This document shows, piece by piece, positions 37,101-49,900 of a stretch of DNA of 64,000 bases. Both the position numbers and the translations under genes were made by a program. This stretch comes from Cavia porcellus (Eukaryota; Chordata; Mammalia; Rodentia; Caviidae): contig NW_026947509.1 in assembly GCF_034190915.1 (NCBI RefSeq), positions 32,434,767 through 32,498,766 of the forward strand. Direction: 5' to 3'. How positions within the stretch are numbered: position 1 is the first letter of the stretch; every line of letters starts with the position of its first letter. The notes under the pieces were generated by a model, which did no database searches, was not told the origin of the DNA, and saw only the letters and a list, made by a program, of their open reading frames with translations.

Positions 37101-40100
37101 TGTGGGATTTATTCATATGCAATGGCCAGAATTTTACTCATATGAAGTTAACACAGAAAGCAGATCACTGGTCACCAAGATTTGGGGGGAAATGAAGAAT
37201 AGAGAATGATTCATTTTAGGAATCTCTTTTCAGGACGATGAAAGCTTTCTGAATGTAGGTAGTGGTGGCAGTTTTCTTTGTGAAGATACTAGAAACCTCG
37301 AAGGTGTACTCACTGAAAAAGATGACTTGTATGGTACAGAATTATGTCTTGATAAAGATGTTATTTTAAAATGAAAGGCATCAAAGCAGGGGCTTTGGGT
37401 GTAGCTCAGTGGCCGAGTACATGCATAATATGTGTCAGACTCAGGCCCCTCATACCCAAAATCACATGGTATGTGCTAAATACACACAACTAAAAATCAG
37501 TAAATAATCAATAGTTACATGTATGAAAGAGATCGATGCGAGCTGGAAGCTGTCCAACTAGAGCTGGAAAAAACTGCTTCCTTCTCCTCCTACTATCAGA
37601 GGAGGTGGCTCTGGAGTCACTGGGTTTTATTTCCTGATCTGGGAGAAGGATGAAAGGGAATTGTGTGAGAGGGAGAGGCCGAGGGAGAAGGAGGAGGAGG
37701 AGGAGGATGAAAGAGGAAGAAGTAGGCGGGCGAGGAGGGAGAAAAGGAGGCCAAGGACAAGATCAAGGAGAAGGCTGTGGTGTCCACAGTGTAGAAGCTC
37801 CCTAAATCCAGTCCTCTGTGAAGCCAATGCTCCCCCTTCTGTCTGGGAATGTGACCCAGGAAATCAGCTCTTTTCGCCCTAGATTACTGCTATTTGAGGG
37901 GCTTAGACATCTTCTGTCTTTAGAAATGGAAAGCAGTCAAATATTTCCTTCCCTGAGCTAGCATTCCTTTGGTAGTGCTTCCTCAGTTCCTCTCTCTTGG
38001 GCTGTTTAAGGCCTCTTGCCTGAAACCCCAGACAAGGTTTTCCCCACCCATCCAAACTGGAAAAGCTCCCAGAAACTCAAATTCTTTGACCAGAAGTTGG
38101 AGAAGGGGCGGGGACTCCATCTGCCTGCTTCCGCCTGGCACTCTGGGTGGCTGGCCACCTTCCTGCAGCTCAGGTACACTCACCTGCTATAGAGAAGCCT
38201 TTCATCTGCGGTTTCTCATTCAAAATTAAAAATAAAAAGATTAGAAACTTCCCATGATTCAAATATTTATGATGTTGGGGACAGAAGAATATTTGCAAAT
38301 TTAGAAATTTAATTCCAGTTTCTTTACAGTTACAATACTTTTATTTTAAATCATGAAGTAGTGAATTCAAATTTATAACCTTCAGGATGGTTTCCCTATG
38401 GTGTTCTTCCCAGATATTTTCCACTAGATTTAAGTGTTTATTGGTTTTAATTTGAATTTTTGGCTTTACTTCCTATGGTTTCCCTCTTTCTTGATATTAC
38501 ATTCCTCATCCTGGAAATATTTCTATATTGTACATATGTTTTTAAAATCATTTTATTTTTTAATAGCCTGGGGCTTTTTAAATGTCTTATTTTTTTTTAC
38601 CTCCAACAATACTTTATTTGTTCCATCACTAAATTCACTGTAGCCTGTTTTCTTTCATGTTTGTAACATCTCCATGCGTCTCATTGAAATAGTTACAGCT
38701 GTGCTCTCTTTTCCTCTGTTTTGCACAAGAATTCTTTCTATAATATACACACATTGCATTGTACCCCATAAATATATACAAGAATTATTTGTCAACTAAT
38801 TTTTTAAATTTTCCAAAAAGAAATCCATTATCTGCTTTTTTCTTTAGAAATGCAGAATTCTTGAATGTGTGGAATTTTTCTCTTTTTAACTTTCTCGTCA
38901 TTCTTTATGATCTCTTGATCTTTAAGGACAAGCAGCATGGGAGTTCATTTTAAAGTCTCGTTTATTCCTACAGCTAACACAGCTCAGGATCAGAGCAGAA
39001 AACTTGGAATAAGAAGAAAGAAAGTACGCTTCCCCTGCACTTAGAAAGTTGTAGCAGATTTTTGAGTTGCACAATCAGAGTGGATTTTCCCAACCAAAGA
39101 CAGAAGAGGGGTTAAACTAGGTGATGTTTATGAAGGTCAGTTCAACTGTGGCGAAGGCCATGGACGCCGCTTCTCCCTGTGGCCACACAGTCGGCCTTCT
39201 CCCTCACCTCCTTTTTCTCACCTCCTCACGCTCGGGATAGTTACATTCCTCTCCCTCCAATGAATTCTTCCTCTGAGTCTGCACCCCTGCCTCAAAAGCA
39301 TCAGCCTCCTCCACTTCACTGTGAGGAACCCTGGGGTTCCTGCTATGACCCAGAGGCACAGTGGTCCTCACCTCCAGCCCACCTGTGTACTTCTCCCTCA
39401 GATTTTGCTTATTCCTATCCTAACAGATTTCTGTATATTTCAATCCAACCTCTGTCCATCTCCATCCATTTCAGTCCTACTCCTGTCCATTCCTTTTGCA
39501 TTTCAGGGTCTCCCCATGTGATCTCTCCCTTCCAGACCACACTGGCCCTCTTCTGATTTCTATCTACTTGCTTGGTTCACATGCCTGATCCTCACAGCAG
39601 ACATCTGCCCATCATCCAGATACTCATTCTCTCTCTCCGTGGTCCCAAGTGCTTGTGTGTTGATGGAGTATTACCTGCCCAACAGATACCTTGCCCACAC
39701 CAGTCTGTTAAATGCTACAGGGATTAGCACTATGCATGTCTAGTTCCCCAATGACTTTGCCTCCACCTTCATAAACCACAGAAAAACCACTCTAACACAA
39801 TGCTAGTAAAAGATACCTGTAGTCCTTGTCACTTCTGAGTTAGCTTTGTATGAGCATATCATCATGAAGCATGTGTGTGTAACAGAGTTAGGAAAGGAGA
39901 TACTTGGTACTCATCCCAGCACCAGGAAGGGAAAATCCTTAAACTGCAACTTAGTGTGGCAAGCCGCAGTAGATTGTTGTCACCTGTGGATTGTTGGCCC
40001 TCCAAAGTCACTAGTGTGAGACCAACCAATAACATTAAGCCAACCCAGTTTTTTTTTTCTCTCACCACTAAGAAGACCACCCCAGGGATAGTGTCATAGC

Positions 40101-40883
40101 TTTTATTTCCATGTCTCCCCAAAGGCTCAAGTGCTCATAAGTGGGGCTGTTCAGAGGCAGCTGGATCTAGGCCATTTGTTATACTGGGTGAAGGGTGCTT
40201 ACAATCAGATTTGTCGCTGATTGAATTAGCATGGTTCTGAGTGTAGCTGAATGAATTTAGTGAGGACAGAAGCCCCATTTGGGCTGTGAGTGGCACCAAT
40301 GGCTGGTAGCTCGGATAGACTAAACAGGGAAAGCAGGCTCACTGCCTGCTGCTTCCTACCTGTCTGGCCACGGACTGTTTCTCCTCTGCGATGGCCCTCT
40401 GCCTTGGAGCTAGCTAATTACAGACTGGAATCTCTACAAACTGTGAGCTAAACATTCCTCCTTTGACTTGCGAGTGCTAGATATTTTGCCCCAACAAGGA
40501 GAAGATAAGTAAGATGAATAGGGTTCCTCAGTCATGGGTTTCAGGGTACCCTAATTCTATAATGGGCTTCCTTTGCAAACTATTTAGGGTGGTGATGAGA
40601 ATAACACGGGGATGCTAACTTTTATGTGTGATTCTTGGAGTTGAAACTTTAGACTCTTTTGGGGGGGGGGTACCAGGGATTGAACTCATGATCTTGAGTT
40701 TGCCAAGCAGGCACTTATGCTGCTGAGCTAAACCCCTGGTGAAACTTTATACTCTTTTACCATGATTTTCACTACAGAATTAAGTTTTGGAAAACTGAAT
40801 AAAAATAAGATGGGCTGGGGATTTAGCTCAGTGGCATACACACCTGCTTGGAAACTGTGAGGTCCTGAGTTTGATCCCCGGTA

Positions 40884-40919
<36 letters not shown>

Positions 40920-43900
40920 CTTCAAATAAAAATAAAAGATGCAGAGAAAAGTGCTAGACAGATACAGTTATATAATAGTAGGGGGAAAATGAAATGTCTA
41001 TCAAGATTATTACCCAGTGATGAATGAGCTACTAATAGAACTGAGATATTTTTAATCACTAGATTAAAGAACCTTCATGTTTCATAGTGTATTCCTAACC
41101 ATTTCTTCCCTAACTTTCCCATATTCATTCAACAAGTATTTACTGAGTGTCTACCTTGTGTCAAACATTGTCCAAGGCCAGCAAACAAACAAACATTCCT
41201 TCTCTCAAAAGAAAAACTGGGTATGAAGGAAAGCAGTCAGTAAATAAATATGTGATATGATTATCTCAAGTCAGAAATTTATACTAATTTTGTAATATTT
41301 TTGCAAGTCATTTCTGACCAATTAGAGAGAAAAACAAAAGAATTCTGCCTTTCGCTTATTATGAGCCAGACACTACAGGTGTTTAATTTCCACAAATACA
41401 CTTGATACCCTCAGCAACCTCTGGTGTGGTCTAGTAAACCGCTTTGAATACAACAGCAAAAATCTCCCTTGTTTGTTCCACTAATGTATGGTCTTAGATA
41501 TAAAACTTCAAGGATTTGTTCACTGTTACTTTCAAATCATGTCCAAGGTCTCAGAAAGGAGAGAAGAGAGAATAACAGTATTTATACACAGTGAAGTACT
41601 ATTCTGCCATAAAGAAGAACAGATCTGAGTCATTTGCATGAAGATGGATGCACCTTGAGATGATATTGTTAAATGAAATGAATCAGACACAAACACTTGA
41701 GTATGTGGTTTCTCCTATATGAGAAAGCCAAAATATAAGTACAGAGCAAAATAAAAGACAAATAATGGAAAGTAAACAATAGCTCTTTGTAAAAGGGAAG
41801 GAGACTAAGAGATGGAGTATGGGGAGGAGAAGGATTGAAAGCAGAAGTAAGATGTGTTACGTGCCTGCACCAGCTCCCCACACTGAATGTAACTATCAGT
41901 ACGTACTGCAAATGAGAACCAAAAAAAAGAACAGGCTGGAAGAAGCCAGAGACACAAACAGTGAGGCTGTGGGTGTCCAAGTAGAAACCCCTGTATCAGC
42001 AGCCGGGCCTGCCCAAGCCTGGGCGATGGGCCGGCCACCCTGTGAAACCTTCTGCTTTGCCCAGAGCCACAGGGCGCTAACGGGTGCTGTCGGGAAGAGG
42101 GCGAAGCCACCTACCTCCTCGCTGCTGTGGGACTCGGATGTGTCGGCCCAGCGGCAGTGAGCCCACACCTGCTGCGCCTGCTCGCCCGCCATCTGCACGG
42201 TGCTTCTGCAGGCTGCGGTTTGCTGGAAGAGACAAGGCGGTGAGTTATTCTCCAGCCACCGCGGCCCTGGCCAGCGGCCACGCACAATCCTCGGGGCTGG
42301 AAAACATGATGCTGAAAGGGAGACTTCACAGAGGTGCTTCAGTTTTCCAAAAAGAAACTTTGTAAGACCTGTGCAGACTCAGATGAAATATTTAAATGTC
42401 TGAGGCGCTGATGCATTGCAGGTCTCCGGGAAAAGCACACGTCCCCTCCCTCTTGAACACTGAGCCGGGTGCTTTGAGTGGATTCTCATTGGAGCAACAA
42501 AAAAAGATAACGAGCTCACAGGACTCTGCCCTCAGATTTTTCTAGAAGCAGATGCTTTTCACTTTTTGGGTTGCATCTTTGGTAAAACAGGGTCATAATG
42601 AAAATTTCACAAGTAACAAACCTGTTGGAAGTGTCCAGAGCTTGAGAAGCCAGGCATGCAAAATGGGGACACCAGGGAAAGAGAATTCAGGATGGACAGC
42701 ATTTGCCCGGGTCAGAGATGGTGTCTACCCACAGGGGATGACTGCCTGTCCCACCCATCCTGGCCTCAGGGGGTTCAGCAGGGGACGTGCCGTGTGCCCG
42801 ACTCATGGAGCCTGAACAAACGGGACACATGCCGTGCAGCGGTCACTACAGAACAACATGACTGGTGCCAAGAAGACAGTGCGTGGTGTACATTCGCTTA
42901 TAACGAAATTGGAAAGTGTCTGTCTAGATTCTCGTTTGGCCTCTTTGTACTCACTTTACCTGATACAAATTCATCCCCTCTTTATTGTAATTATTATTTT
43001 AGTTTCCTTTCTTTATTCTTCCATGTCTGCAGTTCCTAATAATCACACTCACCTTGGGGGACTGGTACATATCTGTGTCACATCTTAACCATTGTTACTT
43101 CCCCTTGAGCCCCTCCCCTCCTGTCCTGTCCCATCCCAAGGTTCCCTTCATCTTCATGTTACCAGGCAACTGAGGCACCAAGAATTTCCCAGGGCCCCTC
43201 GGGACCATGGATTCCATAGCCCAAGGGGTCACTCCTCACCCACTGTCACCACAGAGACCCTGCGAGGACTCAGCCAGGCAGGAGCCCAGCCAGGGAAGCA
43301 GCGTTGCCCTTTCTGTGTCAGTTTCTTGGCCCCGATCCCTTTCTGCCACACTCACCACGTAGTAGCCCCTCTGGAAGGCACATGTAGACGGATCTTCTCT
43401 GGAATCTTTTAAGCACGTGGTCTCCCGGATGCTGAACTCTAAGCTCATGAGCACGCGGTCCTCATCCAGAACATTCACCTTCACAAAAGCACAGGGTCAG
43501 CCTGTGACATTGGTATTTGGGCAGCACATAGAGTTAGACATGCTTCTCTCTGACCAGTCACAAAACATTTACAGAATCGTCCACTGCAAAGCTGAACTTC
43601 ACTTGGTTCTATGCCCTCCATCTGAAGCGCAGAGAGGAACAGCAGCTTAGTAAAGTCACACAGTTTATTCCACTGACAAAAATGCACTCAAAATGTAGGC
43701 CAGCTTCTGAAGATTTCCACTGATGACTGGTCCTCAGGATTCAAGAATTCCTCACCTTAAATTTGCCTACTCTCTAAGTTTTATTGCAAATGCAAAATTA
43801 ATGCTTGCCACCCAGCCGCCAGCCATGGTGCAGAGAGGAAGATAGTTTGTGTCACACAACGTGCGTTTCCCACCTGAGGTTGAAAGACGCAGCGCTCTGC

Positions 43901-46900
43901 TTTCCTGTTTTGGCTCTCAAGGGGGAAAAGCTGTGCCTTTTATGGCTTATTTACTGAGAGAGCTTTTGTACTTTGCCGCTTTTTGTGGGTAAATTTGGCC
44001 ACCAAACCTGGTGCTGAAGAGCCGCCCAGCATTCCGAAGGGTGAGCAACTGAAATGTGCTTTACAGAGAATGCGATGTGTGTGTGTTAGACAAACTTGGT
44101 TTAGGTGGGAATTATCATGGCCTTGGTGGTGGGTTCAGTGTTAAAGAAATTACAGAATCCATTAAACTAGGCATAATACACAACTAGGGTTGTGTATTAA
44201 TGAGTCAACAAAAATGCCACAACTCAGGACTTGGAGGATATTAACTTTGTATTTCCTCTAGGGACTATGATTCAGTGTTTGCAAAATCAAAATATATGGC
44301 AACTTTATAGAACGTACTTTCCTCCGGTGACAAGAATCAGCAGCACTGGTTTTTTAGTAATTAGGCAACAAGCACATCTCAGCTGCATAGTGTCACCCAA
44401 CCCTGGCTCAAGTGTGAGCAGTTTTCATGATGGAATACTTTCCCATGGTTTTCTGTTTCTCTCCACTAAGGATGGATACTAGGGGTATTGACCAAACTTC
44501 CTGACAAACCCGAGCCATTCTGATAACCAGAAAGTGTGGTTCTCTGAGGTCTCAAGGTATATTCATTGCCTGAGGCAGCTCAGGAAAGATGCATGCAGCT
44601 CAGAGGTCATAGAGGGGGTCCACAGAGTATGCGCCTTAAAACAATCTAAACGAGGTGATTGCAGATGGTTACAGAGCAATGCAGAGGAACAGCGTGGCCA
44701 TGTCAGTAGGGATGAGGAAGCTACTTAGAAACAGTACAAGGAAAACCCTCCAGAAGAAGAAACCCATTAACTGAGTCTTACAGCATAGGAAGAAGCCATC
44801 ATCACGTGCAGGAAAGCAGAACCAATGACCTAGAACAAACAGTGCTGACTCACTGGGGTGGAACAGCATGAACAAAGGTTGATCCATTCAGTATGATGTC
44901 AGAGAGACAGGTCATGGATGGTCCTGCAGCCCATGGGCAGGTGTTTATACAGAAAAGACCCAACCAGGGCTTTTTCCCACCTATATCTGTCTTTTTAGCC
45001 AACACTCACTTGATCACATTTTCTTCCGAACAGAAATCCTTTCTGTGACCAGGCTAAAGGTTCCCAAAGCCTTTCTGTTCTATTTCACTTTTAATTATAA
45101 ATTTTATCTTCAAATCATTTCTGTTTTCACTCACCTTGCTGTAGGTGGCTTTGATAGATGCCCAGGGGATTATTAAGCATAATTCTGAGCTATGGAGGTG
45201 TAATCTTTGGTGCTACATCAGTTTCCTGGCCACCACCAGGTGAGCGCCTTGTTCCACCTTGGTGTTTCTTCCTGGGAGTCAGTTGATCATGGCATGAAAC
45301 TGTGACCCAAATAAACCTCTCCTCTTTTATGCTGTGGTGTCAGATGTTATACCCCACCAATGGGAAAGCTGACCAACACAGAAATGGCACCAACAGTATG
45401 GTCATGGATGTGACTGTATCTGATGATGTATGTCTTTCAGAAGTCTTTGGAACTGGTTTCCAGGAAGTTTGGAGAAGTGGGTAAGAGAAACCCTACAATG
45501 CTTTAAGCAGACACTAATGGGAAATTCTGGTGAGATCTCAGAAAACCAGAATGCTGATAGGAATGTGGCTCATGGGGTTTCAGATGGAAACAAGAGTTCT
45601 ACTGAAAATTGAACTATAGACTGTATTACATCCTATCAGACAACTTATCTACATTTTCCCCATGTTCTAAAACTTTACATGAGACTTAGTGGCAGCAGAC
45701 TACTTAATAAGGCAGAAGAAATTTCAAAGCACCCCAGTGTTCAGGCTGTAGTATGGGTACTGCTGACCACTTTTAGATTTACAGTATAAATTGGGAACAA
45801 AAAGCAGAGTATAAAGCTTTCAAAAACTTAAGTTTTGGCCCAAAAAGAACCACATGTAAAGTTGGGACCCAAAAAAGATGTGGTAGCTTGACAACTTTAG
45901 CACCATTAAAAGGAAACCAAGTACTATGTAATAGGAATAAAAAGAAAGATGCAGGTATATCAGAAATCAGCAAGACCCCACCCATCACAGGTTGAAGGGT
46001 GCAAAAGTATAAACCTTCCATTTCAGAATACAGCTACTGGCTCACCTGTTGAAGAAGAGCCATCTAGAGAACTGGTCCCCAGAATTCCTTTCACCATGCT
46101 CAGCACCCAGGCACTGAGAGGCGGATGTAGTTATCATCCAAAGAGTTCTGGCTACTGCTCAAGCTGGCAGTAGACCTTGATATCAGCCACATAATGCTGT
46201 TTTATCAGGTGGGAAGAATGCAAAAGGTTTTGGAATATGGGAGTTTCTGCTCAGGTTTCAGAAAATGCCTGAAAGTCCAAACAGTGGGTCAATGTGAGAG
46301 TAATGTATGGAGCTGTAGAAATGGAGCCAAGGTATAGGAGAGATCCTAGGAAGTTGAAAATGTCAATAACATGTAATATCTGCTCAGGAGATAAATTTGC
46401 CATGAGCAGGGCCAGCCAAAGAGAGCCTGTGTGGGCAGCAACTGGCAAGGCCATAGGGAGTGGGGATGCCCAAAACCTGTGGAACTTACATCTCATCACA
46501 ATTTGCCTAGATGCCGGACATGGAGGAGCTACAGGACTTAATGTTTGCCCAGCTGGATTTAGGTTTTCTTCTGGATCCATTCTTTTTTCTTTTCTCTTAT
46601 TTTTTAGTTTATGAGGGAAACAAACCCCACAAAATTTCAAAGCAAAATGATAGGAAGATAACAATAGTTATTGTGCTGTGTATTGTTATCATCAAAACAG
46701 TTATTCAAAGTACAAGATAAGGCACAAGAAATGGTCCAAATGATTTAGCACAAACTTTCCTTTTCAATGAACTAAGAGAAACTAGTAGTATAAATATCTT
46801 ATCTATCTTGTATTTTTTTCTTTTCCTCTCCTTCCTTTCTCCTTTCCCCCACCCCAGTTCCTCTTACCTTTTGAATAGTGCCTTCCCATTTCACAGGTCT

Positions 46901-49900
46901 ATTGTACATTTTGGACCTTACTATTTGAGCTTCTCACACTAGGGAGACAATACAATGTTTACACATGTAAGTCTGATTTATTTCACTTATGAGTATGGTC
47001 TCAAATTGTACCCATTTCCCTATAAAAAATCTCGTTTATCTTCTTTATCACTGAGTAGTACTCCATTGTATAAAAAGACCACATCTTTTTTATCCATTCC
47101 TCAGTTGATAGGCATTTGAGTTGTTTCCATAATTTACCAGTTATTAATTGTGCTTTTATAAGCATGGGTGCACATAGATCAGTTCCATTCTTTTCTATCT
47201 TCCTATCCCTCTCGTATGAAATGAGGATATTTACCCTTCACCATTATCTAAAGAGAATGTGATACTTGATTTTGATTTTCACAGGAGCTTGCCTTGAGAC
47301 TTGGACTTTTGGGTAATGCATGAACTGTTGAGGAAGGCAGTACATTTTAAAATAATTTTTAATAGGATAGTTTCATCATGCTGTGCAGAATTGTGGCCAT
47401 GTCTTTATTTTCAGATTAAATATGTTTGAAGGAATTGTTTTGGGATGTCAAGTTGACAAGAGGCGGAGTGTGACAGTTAAGCTGGATTGTGAAACTGAAT
47501 GGTTTGAGAGCCATCCAGGGCATTTGTGAGGTGCGTTTTTGAGTATGTTTGGTTCGTTAGTGAAGGCATGACCTTGGATACTGTATTTGATACCCAGCCC
47601 TTCCTCTCTTGTGCTATTCACCTGCCCTGCTACCTGTCCATCCTTCCCTTCTCCGCTTGTGTCCAGTGAATGGACAGTCTTTTATCAAGATTGCAGCAAG
47701 GAAACTATCACAGCTGAAGCTGTGTCATTTCCTCTTTCTTCAACCTTTTTTAAAATTTGGAATTCAAGATGTATAAACTTGAAATCAAATATGATGTATT
47801 TGACTCAAGACTGTTGGTAAAACCCAATAGTTATTCACCCTCATTCTACATTAGAAAGACCAGGATAGTGTTTGAGAATATAAATACCAACCCTGAAGAT
47901 AGGGATTTAATTAGTCAACCATCCCTCCGTGACATTAAGAACATTTAAAGTTCTTAATGGATGCTAATGTGAACCCCAAGTAAATTCAGGGATAAAGTGG
48001 AAGGGTCTGACCTTTTCTCTAAGTCTACTGGACTCTACCCCAAAATATGTATGAATAAATTGCTTATTTCCTGTTGTTGTATTTTTAGAAGTGAAATTAT
48101 AAAATCAAAGGTTTAAAATGTTTGCTAACTTTAATGCTGAATGTGCTTGAAAATATGCTCAATAAATATTTCTAAATTGATTCTTAAAGATAATTTTACC
48201 AAATAGTACTAAGCTTACTTCTGACTTTTTTCCTTTTTGGATATCAGAGTGGTCAAGTATTTTTTCCAGTGTTTCTTAATTCTTTCGTGGATTGTTTGTG
48301 CCCTCAGTGCTAGTGACCTGTTCACTCAGCTCTCTCCTAAGGACTTTGCCTCTCAGCAGATCATCATATCTATTAGGGTAGAGAGTCCCAGTGTATTTGG
48401 GGCCATCTGGGGGTGGTTGTAGAAGATAAGCTTAACATAATGCAAAATGTAAAGCATTTCTGAGAGGAAAGACCTCTCACCAGGAAAGACCAAAGGAGGG
48501 CCGTCCTTTTCACATGGAGGGAACGACTGAAGGACGGAGCATGCTGAATGTCACTTGACAGTTTTGCATAATTAAATAAGACTGGAAAGAGGCAAAAGCT
48601 GGCAGGATCCATATGGGAGAGCCACATACTCAAAGCAGAGAGGCCCCTCTTACTTAGGGACCTATAAGAACTACTCCTGGACCAGTAAGGGTGCTCACCT
48701 TCAGATGCATGCAGTGGCCTCAGGTTTGCATAAGTCTATTAGAATGGTCCACATGCTGAATGTGCCCTAGGTAGCTATGCTATGTACTATCTCATCTCCC
48801 TGGGCCAGATTTCCATGATGCCCCTAATCAGTTTTCTTGATCGCTTCACACGCTCTTCTTCATTTAATTAACCACTAATTTTGTCCTGCAGTGAATAACA
48901 GTTTAACTTACAAAGTTAAACTGTATGTGTGAAAACTTGGCAAAAAGACATTGATTCCACAGTACTACAAGAAGATGTCATTAAATATCAATGAAAAGGG
49001 GTATTTGAAAGCCAGTGGAAGCAGCAGGATTCTGCTCCTGTCATCTTCAAGGAGCAGTTCAATCAGACCTGGCAGTGTTTCCCTACCACAGCATCCAGGT
49101 CTAAGCAGTGCCATTCCGCTCACGTCCCAGGAAGCGCGCCCTATTAAGGCAGGGCCCATAGACCTAAGACCAATCCAAAAATACAACCAACTCAGTCAAC
49201 TTGCTCGGCATTGAGAAAACAGACACAGAGCCCATTGCTGCAGAAGAAAGTCTAGACAAATACATTCTATTTAGAGAACTGGGCTAGGAAAGCGTGAATC
49301 ACACTGTACAGGGAATCTGGGGGGATGAATGAGGAGGGACCCGGAACAAAGAGGAGACAGAGCAGGACCAGGGTCACAGAGAGCACACTGGCTGAGAGAG
49401 AGGATGGCTGCTGCTCAGACGCCTGGCCCTTTTCTAGTTCCCCGGAAGCCTGCTTCTTCCTTCTGGTTCCCAGGTTGAGCAACTTTACAGAACCTCCCAT
49501 ACCCCCAGCCTTAACGTGAATTCCTGAGGGTGTTTCTCTTCCGGCCTCCTGTGAGCCCCATGAAGGTAGTAACTAGTGAAGTCATTTGGGGAACAGCAGA
49601 GAGAGAGGTGCTCCTCATTTCCTCTAAAGTGTGATTCTACATTTCCCCCTTGGCTTTCACAAACTTAATCATTGGAAGCTCAAAAAATTCTTCTCCTCTT
49701 GGTTCTCCAGGCTATGGGGAAATAGAATATTAGCAAGCTGACAAAGGAAGGCAGAGTTCTTTGACTCCCAAAGCTGGAATTTATTTCCTCTAAGTAGTCA
49801 GAGCAGAGCTGCTGAATTGCAAAGGAGGCCCAGAAATGAGCAGCTCTTAGTAAAACACCACCAGAGGAGCCAGGAGGATTTCAGGTCCAGAGGCAGCAAG

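Larger units (their letters stand above)
34909..42114 (-). other. SPP2 intron 4
   Basis: About 7.2 kb with GT/AG ends. It holds a DNA transposon, two L1 3' ends, three ID SINEs, a MaLR fragment, a purine tract and L2/MIR-like fossils. 38200-40250 is otherwise unassigned. Confidence 0.85.

Noticed and set aside
39179..39556. 125-codon proline/serine-rich plus-strand frame
   Set aside because: It is the product of a pyrimidine-rich tract, with no homology or exon signals, and is antisense within SPP2 intron 4.
22745..40919. tRNA-like sequences with A and B boxes as tRNA genes
   Set aside because: They are ID-type SINEs: A-rich or CA-rich tails, decayed cloverleaf, and target duplications.
46251..46664. 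137-codon minus-strand frame
   Set aside because: It lies inside the MaLR internal region, which is normally non-coding.
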